20,284 nucleotides of DNA, taken from contig MU603936.1 in the NCBI GenBank assembly GCA_025201845.1, positions 2,705-22,988 on the forward strand, read 5' to 3'. This DNA comes from Martensiomyces pterosporus (Eukaryota; Kickxellomycota; Kickxellomycetes; Kickxellales; Kickxellaceae). The position numbers were made by a program, and so were the translations under genes. Below, piece by piece: positions 9,699-18,053 of the stretch. How positions within the stretch are numbered: position 1 is the first letter of the stretch; each line of letters starts with the position of its first letter. The notes under the pieces were generated by a model. The model was not told the origin of the DNA. It did no database searches and was given only the letters and a program-made list of their open reading frames with translations.

Positions 9699-12640
9699 TC
9701 AGAGGTAGATCTGGCGGACGTCCTTGGCTCCAAACGGCTCGCTGCACGACGGGCACTTGCGCTGCCGCGTCTCAATGCGCGAGTCGATGCACTCCTTGCA
9801 AAACACATGCATGCACCGGAGCAGCACATGCGACTTGAAGTGGGTCTGGCAGGTCGGGCACTTGAGCAGCGCCTTGTAGTCCGCGCACATCTGGGCCAGG
9901 TCAGACTGGTCCGTGACCTTCTCCGCCTCGCTCACACGCCGGCTGGCAACCTCCAAGGCCTCCTCAGCGCGCTTCTTTTCGTGCTCGGCCCTCGCCAGGC
10001 TCTCCGTCCGCTCATCGAGCGCCAACGAAGCCGCACGCGCCTTCTCCTCAAGCGCCTTGACCTTCTCCTCGAGCTCGGCTGTCTTCAGCAGCGTCTCCTG
10101 CAGCTGTGTGTTGGTGGTCTGCCACGCAGCAGTCGCCTGCTGTGCCTCGTTGCCAGTCAGGGCGAGCTGCTGCGTGAGCGCCCGATCGCGCTCCTCGATG
10201 CTCTTGATGTGCTCCAGCTGCTTGGCGTTCTGGTGGCGCAGCGACTGGTTGGCTTGCTTCTGAGCCTCGCGGTCCTTGTTGAGGCCAATGAACTTTTCCT
10301 CGTACTTGCACTTCTCGGCAACGACGCGCGAAATGTGCTGCTCCTTGGCCGCCAGGTCCCACACTTTGCTCGTGTTTTGCGCCTCGAGCTTGGCAAAGGA
10401 CTCGCAAATGGTCTGCAGCTCGCGCTCCATCATCTCTGATGTCTTTTGCAGGCTGTCGCACCGCAGGGCAAGCTCGTCAAGCTTCTTTTGTTTGGCAGCC
10501 AGCTCGTCGCTCTTCTCTGGCAGGTCTCCAGCGATTTGACCGTGCTCGTCAACACACGCGCCGCCAATAATATCCTCATACTTGCTCAGACGCAGCTTCA
10601 GCGAAGCGATGTCGCTTTTGGCCGTGTGCAGATCAGCCACAGGCCCGGCCGCACCAGTCCCCGAAGAGCCCTCTGCTGGCGACACGCCGCCAGCCTCGTT
10701 GCTGCTGCTGCTGGCCAACAGGCCATCAAGCTGCTCCGACAGCTGCCGCTCGCGCCGCACAGCCTGGTCGAGCTTGGCGCGCAGCTCATCAGTGACCGCC
10801 GTGGTCTTGCTGAGCTCGTCATCCGTGTAGGCCTCAAAGGCCCTGCGATCGCCTCTCAGCACCGACACGTATGCCAGCAGACGCTTGTTTTCGGATATCA
10901 GCGCGTTCATCCGCTCGCGCCGCACGTCAGAGAGAAGCTTGAGCTCGCTGCTCTTCTGGTCCTCAACGGCGTCCTGAGCCCGGCGCTCCTCAAGCTCACG
11001 CTGGATCTGGTCGCGGTGGTGGCGCACGCGCACAAGGTCGTTCTGGAGCCGCTGCATCTCTGCCTCGAGCGCCTGCCTCTGTGCAGTGGACTCTGTCTGG
11101 ATTGTCTCGTCAAACTCCGTTCTCGACGCCTTGAGCTCGCCCACCTCAGCAAGCAGGCGGTCAACCTCGGCCTGAAGGCTCTGAGCCTGGGAGCTGTAGT
11201 AATTGCGCCGCATTTCTGCTTGCTTGTAAAGGCTGGTCACAGCGACGATGTGGTCTGGCACGGCCGCCATCTGGAGCTTGAGTGCATCCAGCTGCGAGAT
11301 CAACTGAGCCTTTTCCCGCACCATTTCCTCGATCTCGGCCAAACGTTGCTCTGCAAGGGCTTTGTGGTTTGCCTTGTCCTGCGCACTCTGGGAATCAGGC
11401 GTCGATGTGGCTCCGTTGACAGCTGCTGGCGATGCGCTTTCGACCACAGCATTCGATTGCGGGAGTGATGACGACGGCTGCCCCTGCTGCTTGCCAGCAC
11501 CACCATCGCCCGGGCCAGGCTTTGTGGGAGACGAGGGACCCGAGGCATGGCTGTCGGGAGTGTGGCTGGCGTTTTCTGCATCGAGGCCACGCACGGTTGG
11601 ACAAACAGAGCGGTCAAGGCGCTTCAGCGCACGACGCAGCTCGCCCTCGCGCCGCTCAAGCAGCTCCTTCTCCTCCGCGATTTGCCGCGAGTAGAGAGCA
11701 ACACGGGACTTGAGGCTATCGATCTCGCACTCGCTTGCACGGAGCCTTGACAGCCGCTCAACAGCAGCCGGCCAGTCAATGGAGCCATTGCTTGTGCCCT
11801 TGGCCTGCAGCTGCCGTAGGACGTTGCTAACCGATGCGTTGAACCGCTCGAGACTAGACTGAGCAGTCCCGGCATTGTCTGACGACGAGGACTCAGCCTC
11901 GTCGCTGTCTGCTGCTGTGTGGGTAGGCAATGCAGATGGAATTGCCGCTGGCAGCAGAATATCCAGCCAGGTATCCTGGGCACTGTTAGATCCTTCGGAA
12001 GCAGCAGCCGAGGGGTTGGTGCCACTCACTATAATGTCCAAGTCGCGCACAGCCTTGTCCCAGAGGCTGCAAACATCGCCTATTCGGCGGACCCACACGG
12101 CTTGGCGCCGTTCAAGGTCGGTGGTTCTCTGCTGAGCGCGGTGTGCATCGCGCTTATACTCTTGCATCTGCCGCCAAATGGCTTCCTTTTGAAACTCGCG
12201 AATTGAATCCTACAGCCATCATCGCCGTCAAGCCAGCAATAGCGGAAACACGAGGTGGGCAATTAGTCGACAGCTCACGATAAGCACCAAAAAAAAGCCG
12301 GGCCCAGGCAAAGTAGCGAAACACCGAGAGCCTGCAGACACCTGGCACCCACAGCGGAGCAGTAGAGACATGGCCAAGAGCGCACAGCGATTGTTATGTG
12401 GCTCAGCGTCGACAATGGCGAAAGCGAGAAAACAACAATAATACGAGCAGGACTGGCGCTTGGAAAGTGAAAATGTTGATACTGTACCAGGTCAAGCATT
12501 GCTGCAGTCTCGTCGAATTCGGCAGACATTGCCTGAAAGTCGTTCTCCTTTGATGTGTGACGCTTCTTTGCTAGCGCAGAGAGTTGCTGGGTGTCCAACT
12601 CTCGACCGTCGTCTGACCGCCTCTTCCTTTCGGTCATCAT
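9699..12640 (-). CDS. BRE1: Bre1 E3 ubiquitin ligase for histone H2B
   Basis: RING-type E3 that, with the E2 Rad6, monoubiquitinates histone H2B (K123 in budding yeast) in the nucleus, a step that promotes Set1 and Dot1 methylation of H3. Two exons on the minus strand, 12640-12488 and 12209-9699, are joined across a 278-base intron (GTACAG donor, CTGTAG acceptor, CTTGAC branch-like site). They give 887 residues. The junction recreates LDLDSIREFQKEAIWRQMQE, the conserved FQKEA..R.. segment at the start of Bre1's Rad6-binding region. Most of the protein is coiled coil (heptads between ~270 and 820). The C-terminal RING has all eight ligands: C835, C838, C850, H852, C855, C858, C870 and C873. 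Two adjacent ATGs begin exon 1; I take the first (12640). The frame is open further upstream, but that stretch reads like leader sequence. A Ser/Pro/Gly-rich linker sits at ~270-320. Confidence 0.95.
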
Positions 12641-13275
12641 TAGGCTGAATTCAAGGCTGGAACAGAAGGATGAGAAGACGAGGCCACTGGGTAGAAAGCC
12701 GCTTGCTGAGTATACAGGAGACCAGGCTCGACTGCTCAAGAGCCACAGCAGGCGCTAGTGCGTGGTGCCTTCCGGCTGGACGTGGAGCTGGTCTGCCGGT
12801 AGCCAAAGCCCGCTTACAAATCGGCTAGCTGAGCGGGATATTACAAATTCTCTGAGGGGCGAGGGGGCTTGCTCAGAGGAGCTTGCGCGTTTTTGCGCGT
12901 AAGAGGAGTGATGGTAGCAACTGTCTGCGCCGCAAGGACGCGTGAAGTGGGTGTCTGAGGGCTGAATGCGGGAGCCAGAGGAGCAGAGCGTGCTGAATTA
13001 CAAGGAGGAGCCCGGAGCCGAGCTGGAGAGGGAGAACAAAGTGCTGTAGGAGGGAGGGTGTTGTGTTGTTGCGCGTACAGGAAATAGAAAACAGGGGAAT
13101 GGGTTTTGAAGGAGCAGAAATTCAAATAGAAAAAAACCTGCGAACTGAAGTGGAGGAAGGAGCGAAAACGGAGAAGCACGGGCGCGGGCCTACCTTTTCT
13201 CCTCTCTGAACCGCGCACGCTTCTGCACTGCCTTCTGCCATGGAGCTTGCCCGAAAAAAAATACTCAACCGCCTG

Positions 13276-13295
13276 CACGTGGGGCCGGCCAATCA
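13276..13295 (+). promoter_or_regulatory. E-box plus CCAAT box upstream of TOM6-like gene
   Basis: CACGTG (13276-13281) is followed by CCAATCA (13289-13295) in a short GC-rich patch about 275 bases upstream of the start codon. CCAAT is the site of the fungal HAP complex, which controls many nuclear genes for mitochondrial proteins. CACGTG is bound by bHLH factors such as Cbf1. The pairing suits a mitochondrial-biogenesis gene, but each motif is short and the assignment is inferential. Confidence 0.4.
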
Positions 13296-13463
13296 GCGCC
13301 TAGCCGCGGCGAGGGTCAAAAAAATCCAGCGATTACTAAAATCACCACGCGCTGCAGCGAGCTCCAGAGCACAGCTGCAGCGCCCAGCTTGCGCAATTCG
13401 GCTCTTGTCTCAGCACAGCTCTTGCATTTTATTTTGCGCACCACTCGAGTAGCAACAACAAAG

Positions 13464-13557
13464 GTAAATCCGCCCGGAGCGCTGCTTGGATTTGGGACAT
13501 CGAGGCCCAAAGGACAACGTCTAAAGGCGCTAACCACCTCGTGTGTTTCTTCTGTAG
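13464..13557 (+). other. Probable 5' leader intron of the TOM6-like gene
   Basis: AAG|GTAAAT donor at 13463/13464, CTAAC branch-point consensus at 13530-13534, a pyrimidine stretch GTGTGTTTCTTC, and a TAG acceptor ending at 13557. The 94-base length suits fungal introns. The intron ends 11 bases before the start codon. Joining it gives no upstream in-frame ATG, so it should lie in the untranslated leader. Confidence 0.6.
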
Positions 13558-13568
13558 TAGGCGTCACC

Positions 13569-13739
13569 ATGGACAAGGCAATTGGCAGCGACAACTCGTG
13601 GACAGTCACTAGCTTCCTCAGCGAGGAGATCTTTAACCCGCAGAAGATTGGCGCCAACATCGGCGTCCTGTACGGCGTGAGCGTGTTTGCTGGAGCCGTG
13701 TACTTCCTGGAGAACTTTGGCGAGCTCCTCGTTCAGTAG
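13569..13739 (+). CDS. Small mitochondrial outer-membrane protein, Tom6-like
   Basis: 56-residue protein with a polar N-terminal half (MDKAIGSDNSWTVTSFLSEE) and one membrane segment near the C-terminus (ANIGVLYGVSVFAGAVYFL, ~30-48), ending in ENFGELLVQ. This layout fits the small TOM subunits: a cytosolic N-terminus, one transmembrane helix and a short intermembrane tail. The pattern NxGxxxGVxxFAGAVxF...LL.Q resembles Tom6, which ends in a ..FVAGVAF...L..Q segment. Tom6 stabilises the link between Tom40 and the receptors of the import channel. The start at 13569 has a good context (GTCACCATGG). The frame is open upstream to 13389, but that extension covers the predicted leader intron and looks non-coding. 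Tom5, Tom7 or another single-pass organelle protein cannot be ruled out at this length. Confidence 0.6.
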   Translation: MDKAIGSDNSWTVTSFLSEEIFNPQKIGANIGVLYGVSVFAGAVYFLENFGELLVQ

Positions 13740-13744
13740 ACAGC

Positions 13745-13763
13745 AAAAAAAACCCCCCCCCCC
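13745..13763 (+). repeat. A8-C11 homopolymer junction
   Basis: Eight A residues (13745-13752) run directly into eleven C residues (13753-13763), six bases after the TOM6-like stop codon and within its 3' untranslated region. It is a likely site of length variation and of sequencing error. Confidence 0.9.
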
Positions 13764-14000
13764 GAGGACATGTCGGCGGGATCCCTCTCCATAGCCTATA
13801 TCTTTTCAGAGTCACTATATACAGCCAGCACCGCGAGTGCGTGTGTCGTAGCATTGATCGATGTGTGTGAAGTTGCGGATGAGCAGGGATTTTTGTTGCT
13901 TTGCTTCGAGGAAAAGCCCATAGAAAAGGCGATATACGCGGCTTTGTGTATCGCACGGAAGAAAGAGAAACTAAACAGAGGCACCTAGCGACCTTGGTAT

Positions 14001-15248
14001 TTACTGGTTCTTGCACTGGGGAGGCTCGGAGGCTTCCTTGGCCGACCGGCTCAGGCCATCCTCGTCGTCCTCGTCGTCATCGTCCTCATCGTACGAGTCC
14101 TCGTCCTCGTCGTCATAGAAGTCATCCATGTCCTCGTCGTCGTACTCCTCGTCGTCCAGGCCCTCATACTCCAGGGCCTTTCCGGTGAACCAGTCGATGG
14201 CGTGGGGGATGATCTTCTCCTTGAACTCCTCGGCCAGCTCGTAGTCCAGCTCGATGCGATCGCGGGTCTCGTCGGCAAGCTCCGAATCGTCCTCCTCGTC
14301 GGGCTCCTGGACGGTGGTGAAGAAGGAGAAGAAGGTCTCGGCGGGCACGGCCTTCTTGACAACGCGGGTGCGGTTGGTGGCCTTGTGGCGCTGCTTCTTG
14401 GTCTCCACAGTCACGCTGAGATCGTGCTCGGGCTTCCACTCGATCTCGGTTCCCTGGGCGCTGCCAAACTGCAGGTCGCCAGCAACCTCCGACTGCTCGT
14501 AGAAGTACGTCTTGGTCAGGACCTGGTTGGCGAAGTAGGGGTTCTCACGGAACACAAACTCGAGCTTGAATCCAGGCTTCTCGTCAAGATAGGCCAGGCG
14601 GATGTCGGTGAGGTACTTGATGGCCTCCTCGTCGCGCTCGGTAATCAGCTCGCTGAGCTGGGGGTGGGAGCGCAGGGCAGTGAGCCAGAACTCGGGGACG
14701 CCCGCAGGAGCCTCCTCGTCCTCCTCCTTGTCGTCCTCCTTCTCGTCGTCAGTGACCTCCTTGATGCCCGAGGCCGACAGCTCCTCGTCCTCCTGCTTCT
14801 CGGCGTCCGAGATCTTCCTGCCCTCCTCCTTCTCGTCCTCAGTGGGCTCCGCCTCGCCCTGGATGATGGCGTTGCGGCGCTCGTACAGGGGCGCGTACAG
14901 CTTGTTGTACTTCTTCTCGAGCTCCAGGATCTCAAGGTGGAACTTGGCGTCAATCTCCGTGTGCTGCTGCTGCAGGTACTTCAGGCTGTCCACGCGCTCG
15001 CGCACCTTCTTGGGCAGCGACTCGACATAGCCCGAGGGAGCTCCAATGAGGGAGCCAAGGCGGCCCTGGAGCATGCTCAGGAGAGCGGCGTTCTGAGCCG
15101 GCACCACGTCGTCGCCAGCCCCGCCAGCAGCAGCCGCAGCGGCAGCCGCGATGGGCGCGTTGAAAATGGGGGTGTTCTGCGGAGTAGGCGCAGTGTCAAC
15201 GGTCTTTTCGTTGTCGTTCTTGATGTTGACGCCCTTGCTATCCGACAT
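14001..15248 (-). CDS. NAP1: Nucleosome assembly protein 1 (H2A-H2B chaperone)
   Basis: 415-residue, single-exon histone chaperone that binds H2A-H2B, shuttles between cytoplasm and nucleus, and supports nucleosome assembly. Family hallmarks appear in order. First is the long dimerisation helix with EILELEKKYNKLYAPLYERR. Next is an acidic insertion (~135-175), then VPEFWLTALRSHPQLSELI and LEFVFRENPYFANQVLTKTY. The core ends with IEWK, then KKQRHKATNRTRVVKKAVPA and ETFFSFF. The C-terminal ~60 residues are almost entirely Asp/Glu, the usual acidic tail. The protein ends in CKNQ, a CAAX-like terminus comparable to the CKQQ of human NAP1L1. The N-terminus has an alanine run (~33-41). The start ATG at 15248 is the first in frame and leads directly into the family-like N-terminus. 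It is convergent with the TOM6-like gene, 261 bases apart. Confidence 0.97.
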   Translation of the reverse strand: MSDSKGVNIKNDNEKTVDTAPTPQNTPIFNAPIAAAAAAAAGGAGDDVVPAQNAALLSMLQGRLGSLIGAPSGYVESLPKKVRERVDSLKYLQQQHTEIDAKFHLEILELEKKYNKLYAPLYERRNAIIQGEAEPTEDEKEEGRKISDAEKQEDEELSASGIKEVTDDEKEDDKEEDEEAPAGVPEFWLTALRSHPQLSELITERDEEAIKYLTDIRLAYLDEKPGFKLEFVFRENPYFANQVLTKTYFYEQSEVAGDLQFGSAQGTEIEWKPEHDLSVTVETKKQRHKATNRTRVVKKAVPAETFFSFFTTVQEPDEEDDSELADETRDRIELDYELAEEFKEKIIPHAIDWFTGKALEYEGLDDEEYDDEDMDDFYDDEDEDSYDEDDDDEDDEDGLSRSAKEASEPPQCKNQ

Positions 15249-15771
15249 GGTTGCTGTGTTTTTCGCTGCTACACGTAGTTGTTTGGCGGCGGTGCTTTTG
15301 TTGAGTAGGCAGTTGGAATGGCAGCGGGGAAGCCGCGTCTATTCAGCAGAGCAAATGCACAAAACAGCGCCTCCTCTTCACTTTGTGTGTGTGTTTACCT
15401 GTAGTGATGAGCTGGAGGAGAGCGAGACTGGAAACAAATGTATTGAATAGAAAATAGAGAGAAAAAGACAGGTGCAGGAAAAACAAGGCTGGCCGTGCCG
15501 TCGAGCCGGTAGTTGCCGTTTGCTTTGGCAGGGGACAACGGGCAGCAGCCGCTGCGAGGACTGCAGCCTGTGTAAAAACATATTGCGTGTAATTATTTTC
15601 CCTGGCCAGCAGCAGCGAACAACGCAAAAATTTGCAGCCAATGGCTGCGAGCCGGCTCTTCCAAAACACCCAATCCCTTTGTTCGCCCTGCCCACTTCCT
15701 CGCAGCGATGGCGCGCTAGTGGACCAAGGTCCGAGCAGAGCGCACTGCTGCTGACGGCAAAGCGCTCCGTC
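15249..15771. other. Intergenic: NAP1 promoter and leader, CBP4-like 3' region
   Basis: This 523-base stretch separates two minus-strand genes. The NAP1 leader probably contains an intron (listed separately). A CCAAT box sits in AGCCAATGGCT at 15636-15646, roughly 390 bases upstream of NAP1. No protein-coding frame or RNA gene is recognised. Confidence 0.5.
15269..15398 (-). other. Candidate 5' leader intron of NAP1
   Basis: On the minus strand CTACAG|GTAAAC at 15399/15398 is a good donor and GTGTAG ending at 15269 is a plausible acceptor. The enclosed 130 bases contain a CTCAAC branch-like sequence ~40 bases before the acceptor. It would lie wholly in the untranslated leader, ending 20 bases before the ATG. 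The branch site is weak, so this is only a candidate. Confidence 0.35.
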
Positions 15772-16020
15772 CTACTCCTTGCTCTGCTTCACGGGAGACA
15801 CGTCCCAGATCGGCTTGTCGGACTTTGCGTTCTCGATGATCTGGGCCATGATGGCGTCGTGCTGCTCTCTCCGCTTGCTCTTGTTCTTCTCGTACTCGGC
15901 GCGCACCTCGGGGCTCATGCTCTTGATAATCTTGTCCTCGTCAGGCACGATGGTGTACCGCAGCAGCACAGCAACGCTCATGATGCCGACAAACGAGAAC
16001 AGTCCACGACGAAACGACAT
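15772..16020 (-). CDS. CBP4: Cbp4-like bc1 complex assembly factor
   Basis: 82-residue protein with a short basic N-terminus (MSFRRG), one membrane helix (~7-25, LFSFVGIMSVAVLLRYTI), then PDEDKIIKSMSPEVRAEYEK followed by a charged helix with the conserved-looking AKSDKPIW near the end. This order (inner-membrane helix, T/P-D/E-E-hydrophobic, SPEL/V...YE.N...R, then a basic/acidic helix ending in a PIW-type motif) is that of fungal Cbp4, which with Cbp3-Cbp6 helps newly made cytochrome b enter ubiquinol-cytochrome c reductase. The frame is open upstream to an ATG at 16155, giving a possible 127-residue form whose Arg/Ser/Leu-rich extension could act as a presequence. A TAG acceptor-like site (16024-16022) just before the ATG at 16020 instead suggests that region is intron or leader. 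I prefer the short form, which matches the family. Confidence 0.7.
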   Translation of the reverse strand: MSFRRGLFSFVGIMSVAVLLRYTIVPDEDKIIKSMSPEVRAEYEKNKSKRREQHDAIMAQIIENAKSDKPIWDVSPVKQSKE

Positions 16021-16241
16021 CCTAGCAGATACTGTATTTGTGGCGTTGAGGAAATGGCGAGTGGTGGAAAGCAGAAGGCTCCTGGCGGGGGCTTCTGTGG
16101 CGTGTCCAGCCCTGCTTATGTAGATAATCGAGTAATCGCATGCGGCCAAGGCCAAGTATGGTAGCTGACCACAAGCAGGAAAAAAAAACGCGTCTACCAG
16201 TGGCGATTGCCGTAAGCGCCCAAGCCCCCATTGCAGACCTG

Positions 16242-17693
16242 CTACTTTCTACGGCGGGTGTCCTCCTCGACTATCACCTGGAGGTGGAGACGCACCGGCC
16301 GGCCTAGCGCCTTCGAGATGTTGATGTTGGCTGCGCGACCAATGTCGCGGATCACACTGCCCTTGGCGCCTGTCAGGATCTTTGCCTCGCCGCTGGATGA
16401 CACGACAAGCTCCTGGCTGATGACAAGCGCGGTTCTCTGGGCATCCGGGGCATCCGGGGCATTTTCCGGGCCATCGGTGGCCTTTGTTTCAGCGCTGCTT
16501 GGGACGCGTGGGCGCCGCGCGGGAATGGGCACCTCTTCCCAGCCAACATTCCTTTGGCGCACAACATACGGCAGATGCCCCTCCAGCTGCGCAAACCACT
16601 CCGCACGGATCAGCTCCTCGACGCGCATCAGATCTGACATGTCGCACTTCACATCCGCCGGCATCTCCCACTTGCCCGGTTTCGTGCTGGCCAGCAGTAT
16701 ATCCCGCAGCTCCTCGACGTTGGTGTGGCCCAGTGCCGAAATGAAGATGGGGCCCGCAGCGATATTCTCGTACTTGGCCATGTACTCCTTCACCTTCAAG
16801 CCCAGCTTCTCGTTGTCGCTGACCATATCGATTTTGTTGATCACCAGTATCGCCGGCGTCTTGACGTTTTCCTTCAGCTGGGCAAACAGGTACTTCTCCA
16901 CCTCATCCGTCTTCTCCGTCAGCTTGTATGCGTCAAGCAGAATAATCAGGTAGTCTGCCTCTGCCAGCGTGAGCCATGGCGACGTGACCACAGATCTGGA
17001 CACCCTTCTCAGCGCTTGCCGGCTGACAACGCCTGGCGTGTCGAGGAACAGGAGCTGCTTGTTGTTTTCCGTCGTGCTGGCCATGATCCGCGTCCTAGTC
17101 GTCTGTGGCCGCGATGAGACGATGGATACGCGTGCCCCGGTGAGACTGTTAATGAGGGTTGACTTGCCAGCGTTGGCAGCTCCGATGATTGCGAATTTGC
17201 CGATCTCAGCGTCCGCTGGCTGCTCGACCTCGCCGAATACTTTGGGCATGGCCACCATGGGGTCTGCTGGTCTGTGTGCATCGCGCAGGCGAATCTGCGG
17301 TGGCTGCGTGTCACCCGCACCACCACGCGGGTGCTGTCGCTTCTTTGCTGCTGGCACGCTGCCGTGATCCGTCTTTGCAGCGGTGGTGGCTTGCTGCAGA
17401 TCTGAGCTCCGCAGATCATGTGGCTGTTGCTGATTCCCCGCAGTCTCCGGCGTGTCTTCTTGTGCCGGTGCTGCTGGCCGCGATTCCTTCAGAACCCGCT
17501 GGATCTTGCCAAGCAAGCCGCGAGGTACAGGGCCCGTGTGAATCAAGGCTGCGGCGGGCGCTGGTTGCAGTCTGCTGCGTGCTGCAACGCGGCCGAGTGT
17601 CGCTCTGGCAAACATTTGTTTCTGACGAGTTTTGGTGGCGTGCCACAGCTGCTTGCCCTGCTGTGTTACAAAGACGCGACTATGAAGAGGCAA
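16242..17693 (-). CDS. Mitochondrial Era-type GTPase (ERAL1-like)
   Basis: 483-residue GTPase with an RNA-binding KH domain. In bacteria Era binds the 3' end of 16S rRNA during small-subunit assembly. Mitochondrial homologues do the same for the mitoribosome, and the likely matrix location follows from the N-terminus. Motifs: G1 GAANAGKST (171-179), switch/G2 SSRPQTTRT (193-201, the Era hallmark), G3 DTPG (218-221), G4 NKID (286-289) and G5 SA (319-320). The KH region (~420-478) has the GAKGSVIRDIG loop (442-452). All catalytic motifs are intact. A proline/alanine-rich insert (~388-420) containing an APDAPDA repeat interrupts the start of the KH domain. M27 (nucleotide 17615) begins MFARATLGRVAARSRLQ, a textbook matrix presequence with no acidic residue, so translation may start there and not at M1. 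The protein ends soon after the last KH strand. Confidence 0.93.
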   Translation of the reverse strand: MPLHSRVFVTQQGKQLWHATKTRQKQMFARATLGRVAARSRLQPAPAAALIHTGPVPRGLLGKIQRVLKESRPAAPAQEDTPETAGNQQQPHDLRSSDLQQATTAAKTDHGSVPAAKKRQHPRGGAGDTQPPQIRLRDAHRPADPMVAMPKVFGEVEQPADAEIGKFAIIGAANAGKSTLINSLTGARVSIVSSRPQTTRTRIMASTTENNKQLLFLDTPGVVSRQALRRVSRSVVTSPWLTLAEADYLIILLDAYKLTEKTDEVEKYLFAQLKENVKTPAILVINKIDMVSDNEKLGLKVKEYMAKYENIAAGPIFISALGHTNVEELRDILLASTKPGKWEMPADVKCDMSDLMRVEELIRAEWFAQLEGHLPYVVRQRNVGWEEVPIPARRPRVPSSAETKATDGPENAPDAPDAQRTALVISQELVVSSSGEAKILTGAKGSVIRDIGRAANINISKALGRPVRLHLQVIVEEDTRRRK

Positions 17694-18053
17694 AAATAGG
17701 CAAGCAAAAAAGAGGTCAGAAGAGCAAGAGAGAGAAAGAAGAGCGAGACGTCAAAAACGGCTGCTCAGCTCATCGCCAGCCTCCCCTCTCCCCCCAAAAA
17801 AAAAAAAAAAAAGTAGAAGTAGCAGGCTCACGTAGGAAAAGTAAAATTTCAATATTTCAGCTGCAAGCACTGCTTTTCCCCTTGCTCTTTTCTCCGGCCA
17901 TATTTTTTTTTTGTTGTTGTCTATTGCCGAATCGGCCGCTAACGAAAGTGCGCAAGGCACTGCAAAGGCAATCCCCTCTACCCGCTTCATACAGTACTAC
18001 CGTATCTCCGCCTAAAGACGCGAGCGCGCTAAGAGCCCGCATACACAGGCAAA
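17694..18053. other. Divergent promoter between the Era and DOC-like genes
   Basis: These 360 bases drive two genes in opposite directions. They contain an A17 tract (17796-17812) preceded by C6 and a T10 tract (17903-17912). Rigid poly(dA:dT) runs of this kind disfavour nucleosomes and are common in fungal bidirectional promoters. No TATA box is evident. Confidence 0.6.

Larger units (their letters stand above)
12641..13568. other. Divergent promoter region between BRE1 and TOM6-like gene
   Basis: This 928-base stretch lies between two genes transcribed away from each other and must contain both promoters. The BRE1 side is unremarkable, with purine/pyrimidine stretches. The right-hand end holds an E-box, a CCAAT box and a likely 5' leader intron for the TOM6-like gene, listed separately. 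A minus-strand open frame (12841-13278) and a plus-strand one (13240-13452) have no recognisable similarity and I do not call them. Confidence 0.55.

Noticed and set aside
10446..11468. 340-codon open frame antisense to BRE1
   Set aside because: It is a leucine-rich reverse image of coiled-coil codons (CTG/GAG bias). The BRE1 frame has clear family and RING motifs.
12841..13278. 145-codon minus-strand frame in the BRE1/TOM6-like promoter region
   Set aside because: Its composition is that of random GC-rich promoter DNA, and it overlaps the E-box/CCAAT patch. No similarity recognised.
13389..13568. Upstream in-frame extension of the TOM6-like protein
   Set aside because: It spans a strong intron with donor, branch and acceptor. 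The ATG at 13569 has better context and gives a size typical of small TOM subunits.
14202..15278. 358-codon open frame antisense to NAP1, very rich in Leu and Val
   Set aside because: It mirrors the GAG/GAC-rich acidic NAP1 codons, which read as CTC/GTC on the other strand. It has no domain, and NAP1 on the minus strand is unambiguous.
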